A stretch of 64,000 bases of DNA from Acidobacteriota bacterium (GTDB lineage: Bacteria; Acidobacteriota; Blastocatellia; RBC074): assembly GCA_018269055.1 (NCBI GenBank), contig JAFDVI010000024.1, forward strand, positions 124,001 to 188,000, given 5' to 3'. Under the pieces are notes generated by a model, which saw only the letters and a list, made by a program, of their open reading frames with translations, ran no database searches and had not been told where the DNA came from. The position numbers were made by a program, and so were the translations under genes. This document shows positions 8,573 to 17,611 of the stretch, one piece after another. Within the stretch, counting starts at the first letter, position 1; each line of letters starts with the position of its first letter.

Positions 8573-9283
8573 ATGGCACTCAAAAGACGTGGCGCAGAAA
8601 CCGGCAGTAGTTTTCAGGAAGCGATCAATCGCACCAACGAAGCTTACGAACGCGCCGGGCGAGCCTGCATCACGCGCAAAGCCATTCCGGGCAAATACTT
8701 GATCGAACGCGGCGAAACCCGGCGAGGATTGTCACTGCCGACAATGGATTCAATTTCCAGTTCGGGTCAGGCGCGAATGTCTTCCGCCGAACTTAGCCAG
8801 TTGGTCAAACAACACAAGGTTACTGACTGGCGAAGGTTCATTCCGGAATCGAAAGCGGAGCCGGATTACGGCGGCGTGATTGCTCCCGAAGGCCGCGCGA
8901 TTTTTTACGACGCCAAAACCACGCGGCGGGATTTGCTGGATTTTGACAACCTGCATGCGCACCAGGTCGGATTTTTAGAACGCGTGGCGCGCCACGGAGC
9001 CATCGCGGGGTTTCTGGTGGAATTCAGTAAATACGACGAAGTTTACTTTTTGCCGATTCAATTCGTGATTCGCTGGCGCGAGGAAAGCGAACGCAGAAGC
9101 CTGCCGCATCAGTTTTTCTGCGATCACCTGACGCCGGCAGAACCGGGAACCGGATTCGTAATTTTCGATTATCTGGCCGCCATTGCCGACCAGGAAGAAG
9201 ATTACGGGCGAGATTATTCCGACGCAAAACACATTGCGTTTGATTCGTACTCGGCAAAATCCAAACGCAAAGCCAAGCAGTAA
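8573..9283 (+). CDS. RecU-type Holliday junction resolvase
   Basis: The 236-residue product resembles RecU, the resolvase that cuts Holliday junctions in Firmicutes. The N-terminal NRTNEAYERAGRACITRKAIP corresponds to the family's TNxxY...A.I.K.P segment. The nuclease core shows DYGGV (Asp98) and then FYDAKTT (Asp113-x-Lys115), matching the D...(E/D)xK metal-binding pattern. HAHQ follows with Gln131, the usual fourth active-site residue, and then FLVEFSKYDEVYFLP. The region between residues 45 and 95 is longer than in Bacillus RecU. The ATG is directly preceded by a hairpin-forming repeat and has no visible ribosome-binding site. Context with yebC and recX supports a recombination role. Assignment to the family is good; orthology to Firmicutes RecU is not certain. 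Confidence 0.8.
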   Translation: MALKRRGAETGSSFQEAINRTNEAYERAGRACITRKAIPGKYLIERGETRRGLSLPTMDSISSSGQARMSSAELSQLVKQHKVTDWRRFIPESKAEPDYGGVIAPEGRAIFYDAKTTRRDLLDFDNLHAHQVGFLERVARHGAIAGFLVEFSKYDEVYFLPIQFVIRWREESERRSLPHQFFCDHLTPAEPGTGFVIFDYLAAIADQEEDYGRDYSDAKHIAFDSYSAKSKRKAKQ

Positions 9284-9357
9284 TTGAGCCGATTTTCGCG
9301 GCGACGATCTTTTTGCCGCGCCGAACAACCACAGCCACCCCTGAAGGAGAACAGCCT

Positions 9358-10065
9358 ATGTTTGTCCGCACAGCCTTTTGGGGAATCGTATTTCTCATCG
9401 CCGTTTCGTTTTCCGTCCAGGCGCAACCCAAACGCAAAACCGTCGTCCCAGGACAACGAGCCGTCGTTGTTGATGAACGGCTTTCCGCCCTGCGAACTCA
9501 GCCGGACATAAAAGCGCCGCTTGCACAACGGCTACGCAGAGGACGCATCGTGGGAATTCTTGGAGCAAGGAAGTCCAAGGATGGCGAACAGTTCCTACGT
9601 GTTTCTGTTACGCGAAATACGCGCGGCTGGGTGCTGGCCGAAGCCATCGTGAAATCCGGCAACTCCGCCGATGCGGAACGGTTGGCAAACCTGATTGAAG
9701 ACACTGACGACGATTTCATCAAAGCGCGTTTGGCAAAATTGTGCGCCGAAGAGTTCCGCGCTACGCCCTCGGCTCCGCGCTGTTTGCTGAAACTCGGCGA
9801 AAGCGCCGAACGCGCAGCCGACCGCCTTACCCGCGACGCCAAACGCCGGGTGGGCAATGACGAACCGAGCGCCGGTTTGAGCAAACGGGATTACTTTCTG
9901 AATTTTGCCGGGCTGGATCGGTACAACCGAATCGGCGTGATGTTCGATTACGACCAGAAGCTGGATCGAATCGTTTATGCCGGAGAGGCATATCGCGATC
10001 TGGCCAAACGCTACCCGAAAAGTTCGGAAGCCCAAACCGCAAAAGAGAATCTCAGCAAAAAATGA
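9358..10065 (+). CDS. Secreted SH3-like domain protein
   Basis: The product has about 235 residues. A signal peptide ends at VQAQ (about residue 22). It is followed by a bacterial SH3-like region of about 65 residues (VVVDERLSALRTQPD, then LRRGRIVGILGARKS, then RGWVLAEAIV), the type often found in periplasmic proteins that touch peptidoglycan. The C-terminal half is helical and charged, with a TPR-like end (YAGEAYRDLAKRYPKSSEAQ). The ATG at 9358 is preceded by GAAGGAGAAC, a strong ribosome-binding site; a longer reading from 9313 would hide the signal peptide. An intrinsic terminator follows 15 bases after the stop. Function unknown. Confidence 0.7.
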   Translation: MFVRTAFWGIVFLIAVSFSVQAQPKRKTVVPGQRAVVVDERLSALRTQPDIKAPLAQRLRRGRIVGILGARKSKDGEQFLRVSVTRNTRGWVLAEAIVKSGNSADAERLANLIEDTDDDFIKARLAKLCAEEFRATPSAPRCLLKLGESAERAADRLTRDAKRRVGNDEPSAGLSKRDYFLNFAGLDRYNRIGVMFDYDQKLDRIVYAGEAYRDLAKRYPKSSEAQTAKENLSKK

Positions 10066-10076
10066 CATCTGAATTG

Positions 10077-10127
10077 CCGAAGGCCGAGTCTCAGACATTA
10101 TTCTGGGACTCGGCCTTTGGCGTTTTT
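10077..10127 (+). terminator. Rho-independent terminator after the SH3-like gene
   Basis: A stem formed by AAGGCCGAGTCTCAGA and TCTGGGACTCGGCCTT (one mismatch) with a short loop is followed by GGCGTTTTT. It lies between two convergent genes, and only the plus-strand side has a T run. Confidence 0.85.
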
Positions 10128-10139
10128 GAGCCACTTAAA

Positions 10140-10688
10140 CTACTTCGTAGGCACGAATGGACGCGGGCCGTAGTTTTTCGCCAGATAATCCACCAGCGCG
10201 GATTTCTCTGCGTCGGTGACGGCTGCGCCCCAGCGAATCATCTTTTCCACTTCGCGCGTCCAGCCTTGCCGCGTCAGCCGCTGCCCTTCGGTCACATCGG
10301 TTTCGTGGCAAACAGTGCATTTGTTTTCAAAAATTTGCTTGCCCTGGTCTACGTTGGCGGCGACGGCTTCACCGGCTTTGACCGGCGTGAAATGCGCGGA
10401 AAAGTAATCCACCAAAACGGCTTTTTCCGCATCATTCACCGCAGCGCCCCAGCGAATCATTTTTTCGACTTCGCGCGTCCACCCTGCTTTCGACAACCGC
10501 TGTCCGCGGATTACGTCCGCTTCGTGGCAAACGACGCATTTATCGCGCGCGAGTTCGACGCCTTTGCCTTCCGGCAAATCCTGCACGGCGGCAAAGGACG
10601 ATTGCCGGTTGAACGTTACGCCGATGGCCAAAATCATTGCCGCCAACGCAAACACAAACTTCACACGATTTGAATTACGCTTCGACAT
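10140..10688 (-). CDS. Dihaem c-type cytochrome, sulfite-dehydrogenase type partner
   Basis: This exported protein of 182 residues has an N-terminal signal anchor (residues 10-34) and two haem-binding sites, CVVCH at 51-55 and CTVCH at 124-128. The two halves are an internal duplication. Each reads CH-E-x-D, then GWTREVEKMIRWGA (Met at about 77 and 150 as possible axial ligands), then DAEK...LVDY. The start overlaps the end of the sulfite oxidase gene by 14 bases, so the two are translated together. By analogy with SorAB-type enzymes it should take electrons from sulfite oxidation and pass them to the respiratory chain. Two haems in a duplicated fold are more than the single haem of classical SorB. 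Confidence 0.85.
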   Translation of the reverse strand: MSKRNSNRVKFVFALAAMILAIGVTFNRQSSFAAVQDLPEGKGVELARDKCVVCHEADVIRGQRLSKAGWTREVEKMIRWGAAVNDAEKAVLVDYFSAHFTPVKAGEAVAANVDQGKQIFENKCTVCHETDVTEGQRLTRQGWTREVEKMIRWGAAVTDAEKSALVDYLAKNYGPRPFVPTK

Positions 10689-11883
10689 TGATCCTCACTT
10701 TATCAATCACGTTCCACAGATAGCCGCCCGGATTCCATTGCGGAGCGACGGGCTGGACTTTGCCGCTGGTATCCGTCGCGCGCGCCATCAGCAAATACGA
10801 ACCCGGTTTGGTGATGGTGAATTCATGCTCGAACGATTGCCAGGTGTACCGCGCGCGCTCTTTGCCAAGCCGCGCCAGCACCCAGGTGCTGCCGTTGTCC
10901 ATGGAAACTTCGACTTTGGCAATCAGCGATTCTCCAGCCCAGGCAAATCCGCCCACGCGCACTTTGCCGGGTTTGAAACTTGCGCCTTCCAAGGGCGAAT
11001 TGATGAACGACTTCACGATCAATCCCGTCAACGGAACCATGTTTTCCGGCGGAACCGCCTGTCCCGGCGCAACGGTTTTATTCGGATGGCGATATGCGGT
11101 TTTGACGAAAAACCCGTCGTGCTCTTGATTGAGCGCTTGCAAATGATTGACCCATTTGACCGAATACGCGCCTTCCCATCCAGGAACGATCAACCGCAAC
11201 GGAAACCCGTGAAGCTGGGGGATTGGTTCCCCATTCATTTCGTAGGCCAAAATTGTGTCCGGGTGCAGCGCCTTGACAATGGGAACGTTGCGAACAAAAT
11301 CCGGCATCTTGCCGAGCGGTTTGTCCGCGCCGTTTGCCAGAATGTATTTCGCGCCAGGTTTGACACCGACTTTTCTAAGCACGTCAGCCAACCGCACGCC
11401 GGAAAATCGCGCTGTACCAACCGAACCTTTTTCCCATTGAATGCCCGGAACCGGCGGATCGTAAAACGCGCGTCCGTTGCCGGCGCATTCCAGCGTCACG
11501 GTGATGGTGGCCTTGGGCATCTTTTTCAACTCATCAATCGTGATGGATGTTGGCCGCTGGACTTCGCCATCAATTTGCAACTTCCATTCTTTGCCTTCCT
11601 GTTCGGTTACCTTTGCAGGATAAGTATGCGTTCGCACATAAAACAGATCGGTCGGCGTGATCCAGGTGTTCAGCAATCCCACAGGCGTTTCCAAATCTTC
11701 TGGACGCAGGCTGCGAACAATCAATTTCTCTTTGCCTTTGATGACGTTCTGGGCAAAGGCTTCGGTAAATTCACTTGGCAACAACTGGCTTAGTGTGATG
11801 GCCGCGCCGGTTCTGGCGGCGTTCACCAGCAAATCGCGCCGCGACAAGCCGGTTTGCGACGGACGGCTTTCATTGTTTTTCAT
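10675..11883 (-). CDS. Tat-exported sulfite oxidase-family molybdoenzyme
   Basis: This 402-residue protein has an N-terminal twin-arginine motif (SRRDLL, residues 14-19) followed by a hydrophobic stretch, so it is exported folded with its cofactor. The molybdopterin domain contains TVTLECAGNGRAFY with Cys133, the expected molybdenum ligand of the sulfite oxidase family. Next come GTARFSGVRLADVL and GFPLRLIVPGWEGAYSVKWV. The C-terminal third is a Mo-co dimerisation domain with an immunoglobulin-like fold (GFAWAGESLIAKVEVSMDNG, then ARYTWQSFEHEF). No haem domain is fused, but a dihaem cytochrome overlaps its 3' end. The likely reaction is oxidation of sulfite to sulfate in the periplasm; a different small oxyanion or sulfoxide substrate remains possible. 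Confidence 0.88.
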   Translation of the reverse strand: MKNNESRPSQTGLSRRDLLVNAARTGAAITLSQLLPSEFTEAFAQNVIKGKEKLIVRSLRPEDLETPVGLLNTWITPTDLFYVRTHTYPAKVTEQEGKEWKLQIDGEVQRPTSITIDELKKMPKATITVTLECAGNGRAFYDPPVPGIQWEKGSVGTARFSGVRLADVLRKVGVKPGAKYILANGADKPLGKMPDFVRNVPIVKALHPDTILAYEMNGEPIPQLHGFPLRLIVPGWEGAYSVKWVNHLQALNQEHDGFFVKTAYRHPNKTVAPGQAVPPENMVPLTGLIVKSFINSPLEGASFKPGKVRVGGFAWAGESLIAKVEVSMDNGSTWVLARLGKERARYTWQSFEHEFTITKPGSYLLMARATDTSGKVQPVAPQWNPGGYLWNVIDKVRINVEA

Positions 11884-12323
11884 TTTGACCTCTTGAGTTT
11901 TTGGGATGCGCGAAGCTTGCGCGCAGTGATTGCAAAAGCAACCTGATTCTAAGCGGCGACCGATGGACGGTCAACGCATCGAAAAATCGCCTGACAGTCG
12001 TCAATCTGGTTTGATTGACACAGGGAAAAGTTTCAACGCAAAGGCGCGAAGGTTTAAAGCCGCAAAGACCGTTTTGGGGAATGCAATCATTGAGTTCCGA
12101 AAATCTTTTGATCATCGAATTGGCTCTGCGTCTTTGCCACGTTGCGTCTTTGCGTTAAGCCGAAGCACTTTGCTTGAGTCCAGCCTTGTTCAATTCGGAT
12201 GAAGGTGGTATTTGCTGCTTGCGCGGATCATTCAAACTTCCAATTTCGACTTGCGCTTTCCGACCGGAAAGCCGCCTCAGACGAACCAGAAACACGCAGT
12301 AAGCAAAAAACGAGGAGACTTTG
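11884..12323. other. 440-base spacer between divergent respiratory genes
   Basis: The spacer separates the sulfite oxidase gene (minus) from the multihaem cytochrome gene (plus), so promoters for both should lie here, but no clear hexamer pair was found. It contains the family B inverted repeat (12030-12160). A GAGGAG ribosome-binding site lies just before the downstream ATG. No coding sequence is supported. Confidence 0.6.
12030..12160. repeat. Inverted repeat, family B (copy 1)
   Basis: The left arm starts with AACGCAAAGGCGCGAAGG and continues GCCGCAAAG. The right arm is the reverse complement of AACGCAAAGACGCAACGTGG plus CAAAGACGC. The shared unit is AACGCAAAGRCGC. About 50 unrelated bases separate the arms. 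A second copy lies at 47857-47930. Confidence 0.8.
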
Positions 12324-15131
12324 ATGCGTAATCTGTTGAAGATTTCTGTCTTGGTATTTTTTCTAACGGCTGTCACATATTCCGCGCTTCCATTGCCCGC
12401 CAAGGGAAAGGAATTTTCCGCCAAGCAGGCTGGAATTCCAGAAAACGTGCCGCTGCCCGTGGTTCAAAACGCTTGCCCGGGCGCACGAGAACACTCGCTG
12501 CCTCTTCCGACCTCCTTTCCGCCAAATCAATTCGTGGAGTACGAAAAGTTGATTTTCGCCTTTTTGCAAAAGGGCGAATACAAAACCTTGCAATGGTGCG
12601 TGGACAAAGGCGTGCGCGATACCGGTGCGTATTTGAAAGGCGTGTATTACGGCACCCATCCGGCAGTCAGAATTTTTTATTCGCCGAAAGTGATGGCGTG
12701 GTTGACCGGCGGTCGCCAAGGCGACATTCCGGACGGCGCAATGATCATCAAGGAGCAATACACGCCGCCTGCAGCGCGTTACGCCGGAATGAGCGACGAT
12801 CAACTGCCGAAAGTATCTGATTGGACGATCATGATTCGAGATTCCAAAGGCTCGAAAGACGGTTGGTTCTGGGGCGAATTCTTCGACACAATGAAATTCG
12901 ATGACGACCAGCCGCCCTTTCAATATCCGTGGGCGGGATTTGGGTTGTATTGCCTGCGCTGTCACGGAACAGCGGAAAAAGAACTGACCTTTTCCGCGCT
13001 GAACAATATCAAAGGCTTTCCCGGAACGCCGATTTCTTTTCCTGACGATGGTTCGTGGCCAACCGCGGTCGCTGAAGACGCCGTTCATGGCCATATTGCA
13101 CGAATGCTGGCATTGAAACCTGGACGGCGAGCGAATCCGGCGTTTCTGCAAACGTTCAACGCAATTCCGGGCGTTCCATTTACCGGCGTGCAGAAAATGC
13201 TATCGGAAACCTATGACAACATGCCGCAACCCGCCGCCGGCCCAGGGCAATTCATCAGTTCCAGCCAATGCATGTCCTGTCACGGAGGGTTGAACGGGCC
13301 ATTTGGACCGACGATGTTTTTGACTTCGCCAGTGCCGCCGATTCCGCCTGCAACGGTTTCGGGCGCGAATGTTTCGCCGTACGGCGAATGGCGCTGGTCG
13401 CCGATGGGGTTGGCCGGCCGCGATCCGGTTTTCTTTTCGCAGTTGGAAAGTGAATTCGCATACTTCAACACCTTGCCCTCACCTCGGCGAGAAGAATTGA
13501 CAACGCAAATCCGAAACGCCTGCCTGACCTGTCACGGCGCAATGGGCAAACGGCAACTCGACACGGACCACGGCGGCAACGGCGATTTTCAACTGAGCTT
13601 TTTGCAGATTTCAGATCGCAGCAATCCGAATTTCAAATACGGCGCGCTGGCGCGCGACGGCATCAGTTGCCAGGTTTGTCATCGCAATGCGCCGGATCAA
13701 AATTATTCGCTGGAATACTTCCTGCAAAATTCCATCACGGGACATTTTCAGGTGACGAAACCAGACCAACTTTACGGCCCATTCAAAGACGACGAAATTT
13801 CGCCCTACACCATGCAAACCGGCACGGGCATCAAGCCGGAATTCAATTCCTATGTCAAAACTTCGCGGATGTGCGGCAGTTGCCACACGATTGACTTGCC
13901 CGTTGTTGACAGCGGCAAGCCGGGCGAAATGAAGATCGAACAGGCGACGTATCTGGAATGGCTCAACAGCCAATATCAAAACGAATTCGGAGCGCCCGGA
14001 ACGAACGCGAAATCCTGTCAGGATTGCCATATGCCCACCAGCTATCACAGCGCGGAGAAAAAGGTTGATGTTCCGCAAATTCAGCAGCGAATCGCCATCA
14101 TCGAAGACGAAACTTACCCCGAAGCCGACCACCGTGTGCCGACAGACAAAATCACCGTTCGAGTTCGGAATGAAGGCTTCCGCCGCCACGAATTTCTGGG
14201 CTTGAATATGTTTTTGTTGCAGATGTTCGATCAGTTCAACGACGTGCTGGGCGTACGCAAAGACGATTACATGAGCGGTTCCAACACGGATTTGCAGGAC
14301 GCGATTGATAATTACGTCCAACAGGCGCAAAACAAATCGGCCAAAGTTACGGCAACAGCCACGGCAACTGGCGCGCAACAAATTGAAGCCAAAGTCGCCG
14401 TTACCAATCTGGCCGGGCATCGGTTCCCCAGCGGCGTCAGCTTCCGCCGTTTGTTCATCGAATTGCTGGTCACGGACACCAATCAAAAAATCGTGTGGGC
14501 TTCGGGGCAGACCAACGAATTGGGCGTGATTGTGGATGGCAACGGCAAACCGTTACCGTCGGAATTCTTTGCCGATTACAGAGACCCGCAGGGCAAAATC
14601 CGCCAAAGTTACCAACCGCATTACGAAACCATCACCGCGCAAAATCAGGTGCAGATTTACGAGGAGCTAAACCAGGACGCAGACGGCAAATTTACGACCA
14701 ACTTCACGCGGCGCGATGTGCAGGTGAAAGACAACCGGTTGCTGCCTGTCGGCTGGACGCATAAAGGGCCGGATGCTTCGCTCAGTGGCCGTTATCTGCA
14801 CGCGACGTTCCCGGAAGGAAATGCAGAAAAAGACCCTGACTATCAGGACGGAAAGGCGGGAACGGATAACCTGATTTACAAAATCACCTTGCCTGCTGGC
14901 GTGGATGCGACGAAGTGTCGCGTGCAAGCCACATTGTTTTACCAAACCATTCCACCGTATTACCTGAACCAGCGTTTCACCGCTGCGCCGAATGGAGACG
15001 CCACCCGGCGGTTGTATTACCTGACTTCCAACCTGAATTTGTCCGGCACGCCGGTTGAGAATTGGAAATTGCCGATTGTTTCAACCGGTCCCGTTACCGC
15101 TCAGCGCAAAACTATGTTGCGGCGCAGGTGA
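12324..15131 (+). CDS. Secreted six-haem cytochrome with P460-like N-terminal domain
   Basis: The product has 935 residues with a signal peptide (about residues 1-28). It contains six CxxCH haem sites, at about residues 210, 316, 400, 449, 517 and 565. The first 215 residues look like a cytochrome P460 domain. They include VYYGTHPAVRIFYSPKVMAW, then GDIPDGAMIIKEQY, then WTIMIRD and GWFWGEFFD, ending in the first haem site CLRCH. The region after the sixth haem (about 575-935) is beta-rich and has no further haem sites. It could dock a partner or bind substrate. The ATG at 12324 follows GAGGAG with good spacing, and a TTG just upstream was rejected. It is divergent from the sulfite oxidase genes and precedes the DUF1549/1553-DUF1501 pair. 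Electron transfer in the periplasm is safe; the catalytic role is not known. Confidence 0.82.
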   Translation: MRNLLKISVLVFFLTAVTYSALPLPAKGKEFSAKQAGIPENVPLPVVQNACPGAREHSLPLPTSFPPNQFVEYEKLIFAFLQKGEYKTLQWCVDKGVRDTGAYLKGVYYGTHPAVRIFYSPKVMAWLTGGRQGDIPDGAMIIKEQYTPPAARYAGMSDDQLPKVSDWTIMIRDSKGSKDGWFWGEFFDTMKFDDDQPPFQYPWAGFGLYCLRCHGTAEKELTFSALNNIKGFPGTPISFPDDGSWPTAVAEDAVHGHIARMLALKPGRRANPAFLQTFNAIPGVPFTGVQKMLSETYDNMPQPAAGPGQFISSSQCMSCHGGLNGPFGPTMFLTSPVPPIPPATVSGANVSPYGEWRWSPMGLAGRDPVFFSQLESEFAYFNTLPSPRREELTTQIRNACLTCHGAMGKRQLDTDHGGNGDFQLSFLQISDRSNPNFKYGALARDGISCQVCHRNAPDQNYSLEYFLQNSITGHFQVTKPDQLYGPFKDDEISPYTMQTGTGIKPEFNSYVKTSRMCGSCHTIDLPVVDSGKPGEMKIEQATYLEWLNSQYQNEFGAPGTNAKSCQDCHMPTSYHSAEKKVDVPQIQQRIAIIEDETYPEADHRVPTDKITVRVRNEGFRRHEFLGLNMFLLQMFDQFNDVLGVRKDDYMSGSNTDLQDAIDNYVQQAQNKSAKVTATATATGAQQIEAKVAVTNLAGHRFPSGVSFRRLFIELLVTDTNQKIVWASGQTNELGVIVDGNGKPLPSEFFADYRDPQGKIRQSYQPHYETITAQNQVQIYEELNQDADGKFTTNFTRRDVQVKDNRLLPVGWTHKGPDASLSGRYLHATFPEGNAEKDPDYQDGKAGTDNLIYKITLPAGVDATKCRVQATLFYQTIPPYYLNQRFTAAPNGDATRRLYYLTSNLNLSGTPVENWKLPIVSTGPVTAQRKTMLRRR

Positions 15132-15508
15132 AACCAACGTTTCCAGTCCCACATCTTTTGCTGCGAATTTTGTGGCCGAAGATGTGGGACAGAATCTCGG
15201 TCAGAACTTATACGCCAGAGTGTTAAATCGCTTGCGTTGATAAAAAAACCTGATATTGTCCTGCGCCGTCCGATCTGAAAAACAACGTTCCGATTTGTTA
15301 AAGCGCAATCAAAGCGCAGTTCTTGTCTTGGGTTTAATCCGTTAGAAAACCAATCGGAGACAAGAATCGAGTTGCCCTACCATCTGCTGTTCTGAAGCGA
15401 GCATTCGCCAGAATGCGTCAGCCCCGCAGCAAACTGCTGTGAGCATCAATCCATTCGGGGGTCTTTTCCCCTTCGATCGTCGTTAAAACAGACTTCTGGA
15501 GATTCTTT
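15132..15508. other. 377-base spacer with a long-stem hairpin
   Basis: A perfect 12-base inverted repeat (GTCCCACATCTT at 15146-15157 and its complement at 15179-15190) follows the cytochrome stop and may end transcription, though no T run follows. The remainder holds no supported gene. A ribosome-binding site (CTGGAGATT) precedes the next ATG. Confidence 0.5.
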
Positions 15509-17575
15509 ATGCCAAAGAAAATAAACAGAGATGAAACTGGCAACCGCCAGATTTCAAAGCCCGCCTATTTACTCTCCATCCTGAAACGGGTCGCTGTTCT
15601 GACGTTTGCGCTGGCAGCGCTGGGCGTCGTGACCAATCAAGCGAAATGGATGACCACTGCGCTGGCAGCCTTTGTCGCCGAACCAAACCAGACACAAACC
15701 ACTTCCCTCAGTCGCGGAGATTGCAATTACCTGAAGACGCCCGGCGATTTTCTGGGCGTACAGGCGCGTCATCGAGTTGCCGTTTCCACCGTGGTCGAAA
15801 CCTTTAACGAGAGATTGGGAAAAACCGCCGAACTACGGCTCCGCGACGCCCAGGACGTGCCGCGCAAAAACCTGATTGACGACATTTTGTTTGGCAAAAT
15901 GGAAGCGGATGGCGTGTTATCCGCGCCGCTCAGCACGGATGAAGAATTTGTGCGCCGAATTTACATTGACCTGACCGGGCGCATTCCTTCGGCAGATGCG
16001 GTCACCGCCTTTTTGAACGACAAAGACCTGCAAAAGCGGGACAAGCTTGCCGATCAATTGATCGCTTCGCCGGAGTTTGTGGACAAATGGGCGCTCTTTT
16101 ATGGCGACCTGTTCAAAAACACTTCAGCATCAGCCAATGTGCGTCGGTACATCGCCGGACGCGAAGCGTTCTACAGCTACATCAAAGATTCCATTGCCAA
16201 CAACAAAAGCTACGCGCAAATGGCCACAGAAATGATCAGTGCCAATGGCGACAACTTTGTGAATGGCGCGACCAACTTTCTGGTCGGTGGCCGTGTGCCG
16301 TCGGGGCCGGTTCAGGACACGTTCGACGGGCAATCCGTGCTGACGATGACGACATTCCTTGGCCTGGGTTCGATGGATTGCCTGTATTGCCATGATGGCG
16401 CAGGACATTTGGACGCCGTCAACTTGTGGGGATCGAAAGCCACCAGAGCCGAAGCCTACGGAATGGCGGCTTTCTTCGCGCGAATTTTTCAAAACAGTCC
16501 TGCGATTTTTGCTCCGTACACCGTTTCGGAACAGACGCGCGGCGAATATGGACTGGATACCAATTACGGAAACCGGCAGACGCGATCACCAATCAACGGC
16601 AAATTCACCGTTGAGCCGAAATACATGTTTACTGGCAGCGGCGTGAATCCGGGCGAAGGACGCCGTCCGGCATTGGCTCGTCATTTGACCGCCGACCCGC
16701 AATTTGCGCGCGCGGCAGTCAATTACATTTGGGAAGAGTTGATGGTGGAAGCGCTCGTTTCGCCGTCGAGCAATTTCGATCTGGCACGACTTGATCCGGT
16801 GGCGGAATTGCCTGCGGGGTGGAAATTGCAACCGGCCAACCCCGAACTGCTTCGGGCGTTGGGCGCGGAATTCAGCAAGAACAATTTCAATTTGCGCTCC
16901 ATCATCGGGTTGATCGTCAAATCCAGTGCTTACCAGCTTTCTTCCAGTTATCCGGGCCAGTGGCGCGTTGAGTATGTGCCGTACTACGCGCGCAAATTCG
17001 TTCGCCGTTTGAGATCGGAAGAGTTGCACGATTCCGTCATCGTTGCCACGAGTATGCCGCCCGTCAATCAGGCCAGCGAATCAGGCAAATTGACCACCTT
17101 CATTGGTTATCGGTTGATAGATGACGACCGGAAAAAGCTGCGAGACGTAAGGTGGGCAGTTCAATTGCCGGAACCATTGGAACCGCGCCAGAACGAAGAT
17201 GTGCGGGCATTTCTAAACTCTTACTTGCGCGGCGACCGGGATATAAAACCGCGTTCCAACGAACCGTCCATTCTTCAGGCATTGAACATGATGAACGATG
17301 AATTTGTGTTCAATCGCACATTGCAGACTGCCGAGGTGTTCCACGTTCCGGGCTTTCCGGACACTCCTTCGACTGTCAGGCGGTTGCTTGCTGACACCAC
17401 GCTTTCAAATGAGCAGATCATCACGCAGCTTTATTTGAACACGCTTTCCCGCATGCCCAGTCAAACTGAAAAAGACAAATTGATTGCGTATTTCACTTCT
17501 CTGGGTAAACGAACAGCAACCGAAAACATTCAATGGGTGCTGCTGAACAAAGTGGACTTTTTGTTCAATTACTAG
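15509..17575 (+). CDS. DUF1549/DUF1553 domain protein with one haem-type motif
   Basis: This 688-residue protein has an N-terminal hydrophobic signal segment (about residues 25-50). A DUF1549-like domain follows (VRRIYIDLTGRIPSADAVTA, then KLADQLIASPEFVDKWALF), which is the family seen with Planctomycete-type cytochromes. A CLYCH motif near residue 292 could bind a c-type haem. The second half fits DUF1553: RPALARHLTADPQFARAAVN, then FDLARLDP, and the C-terminal ITQLYLNTLSRMPSQTEKDK. It stands 36 bases upstream of a DUF1501 gene, the usual partner of this family. These pairs are common in planctomycetes, verrucomicrobia and acidobacteria and are thought to act in the periplasm, but their substrate is unknown. 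Confidence 0.87.
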   Translation: MPKKINRDETGNRQISKPAYLLSILKRVAVLTFALAALGVVTNQAKWMTTALAAFVAEPNQTQTTSLSRGDCNYLKTPGDFLGVQARHRVAVSTVVETFNERLGKTAELRLRDAQDVPRKNLIDDILFGKMEADGVLSAPLSTDEEFVRRIYIDLTGRIPSADAVTAFLNDKDLQKRDKLADQLIASPEFVDKWALFYGDLFKNTSASANVRRYIAGREAFYSYIKDSIANNKSYAQMATEMISANGDNFVNGATNFLVGGRVPSGPVQDTFDGQSVLTMTTFLGLGSMDCLYCHDGAGHLDAVNLWGSKATRAEAYGMAAFFARIFQNSPAIFAPYTVSEQTRGEYGLDTNYGNRQTRSPINGKFTVEPKYMFTGSGVNPGEGRRPALARHLTADPQFARAAVNYIWEELMVEALVSPSSNFDLARLDPVAELPAGWKLQPANPELLRALGAEFSKNNFNLRSIIGLIVKSSAYQLSSSYPGQWRVEYVPYYARKFVRRLRSEELHDSVIVATSMPPVNQASESGKLTTFIGYRLIDDDRKKLRDVRWAVQLPEPLEPRQNEDVRAFLNSYLRGDRDIKPRSNEPSILQALNMMNDEFVFNRTLQTAEVFHVPGFPDTPSTVRRLLADTTLSNEQIITQLYLNTLSRMPSQTEKDKLIAYFTSLGKRTATENIQWVLLNKVDFLFNY

Positions 17576-17611
17576 GCCAGACATCGGTGGTTAAACAAAA
17601 CGAGGTGAATT

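Noticed and set aside
10564-11793. Long open frame on the plus strand opposite the sulfite oxidase gene
   Set aside because: It is antisense to a clear molybdoenzyme and gives a Arg/Phe/Asn-rich, non-domain product; it is a frame shadow.
15201-15310. Minus-strand reading ending in TLAYKF, like the end of an outer-membrane barrel
   Set aside because: Only about 35 codons are open, no start codon or upstream domain is visible, and the likeness rests on a terminal Phe.
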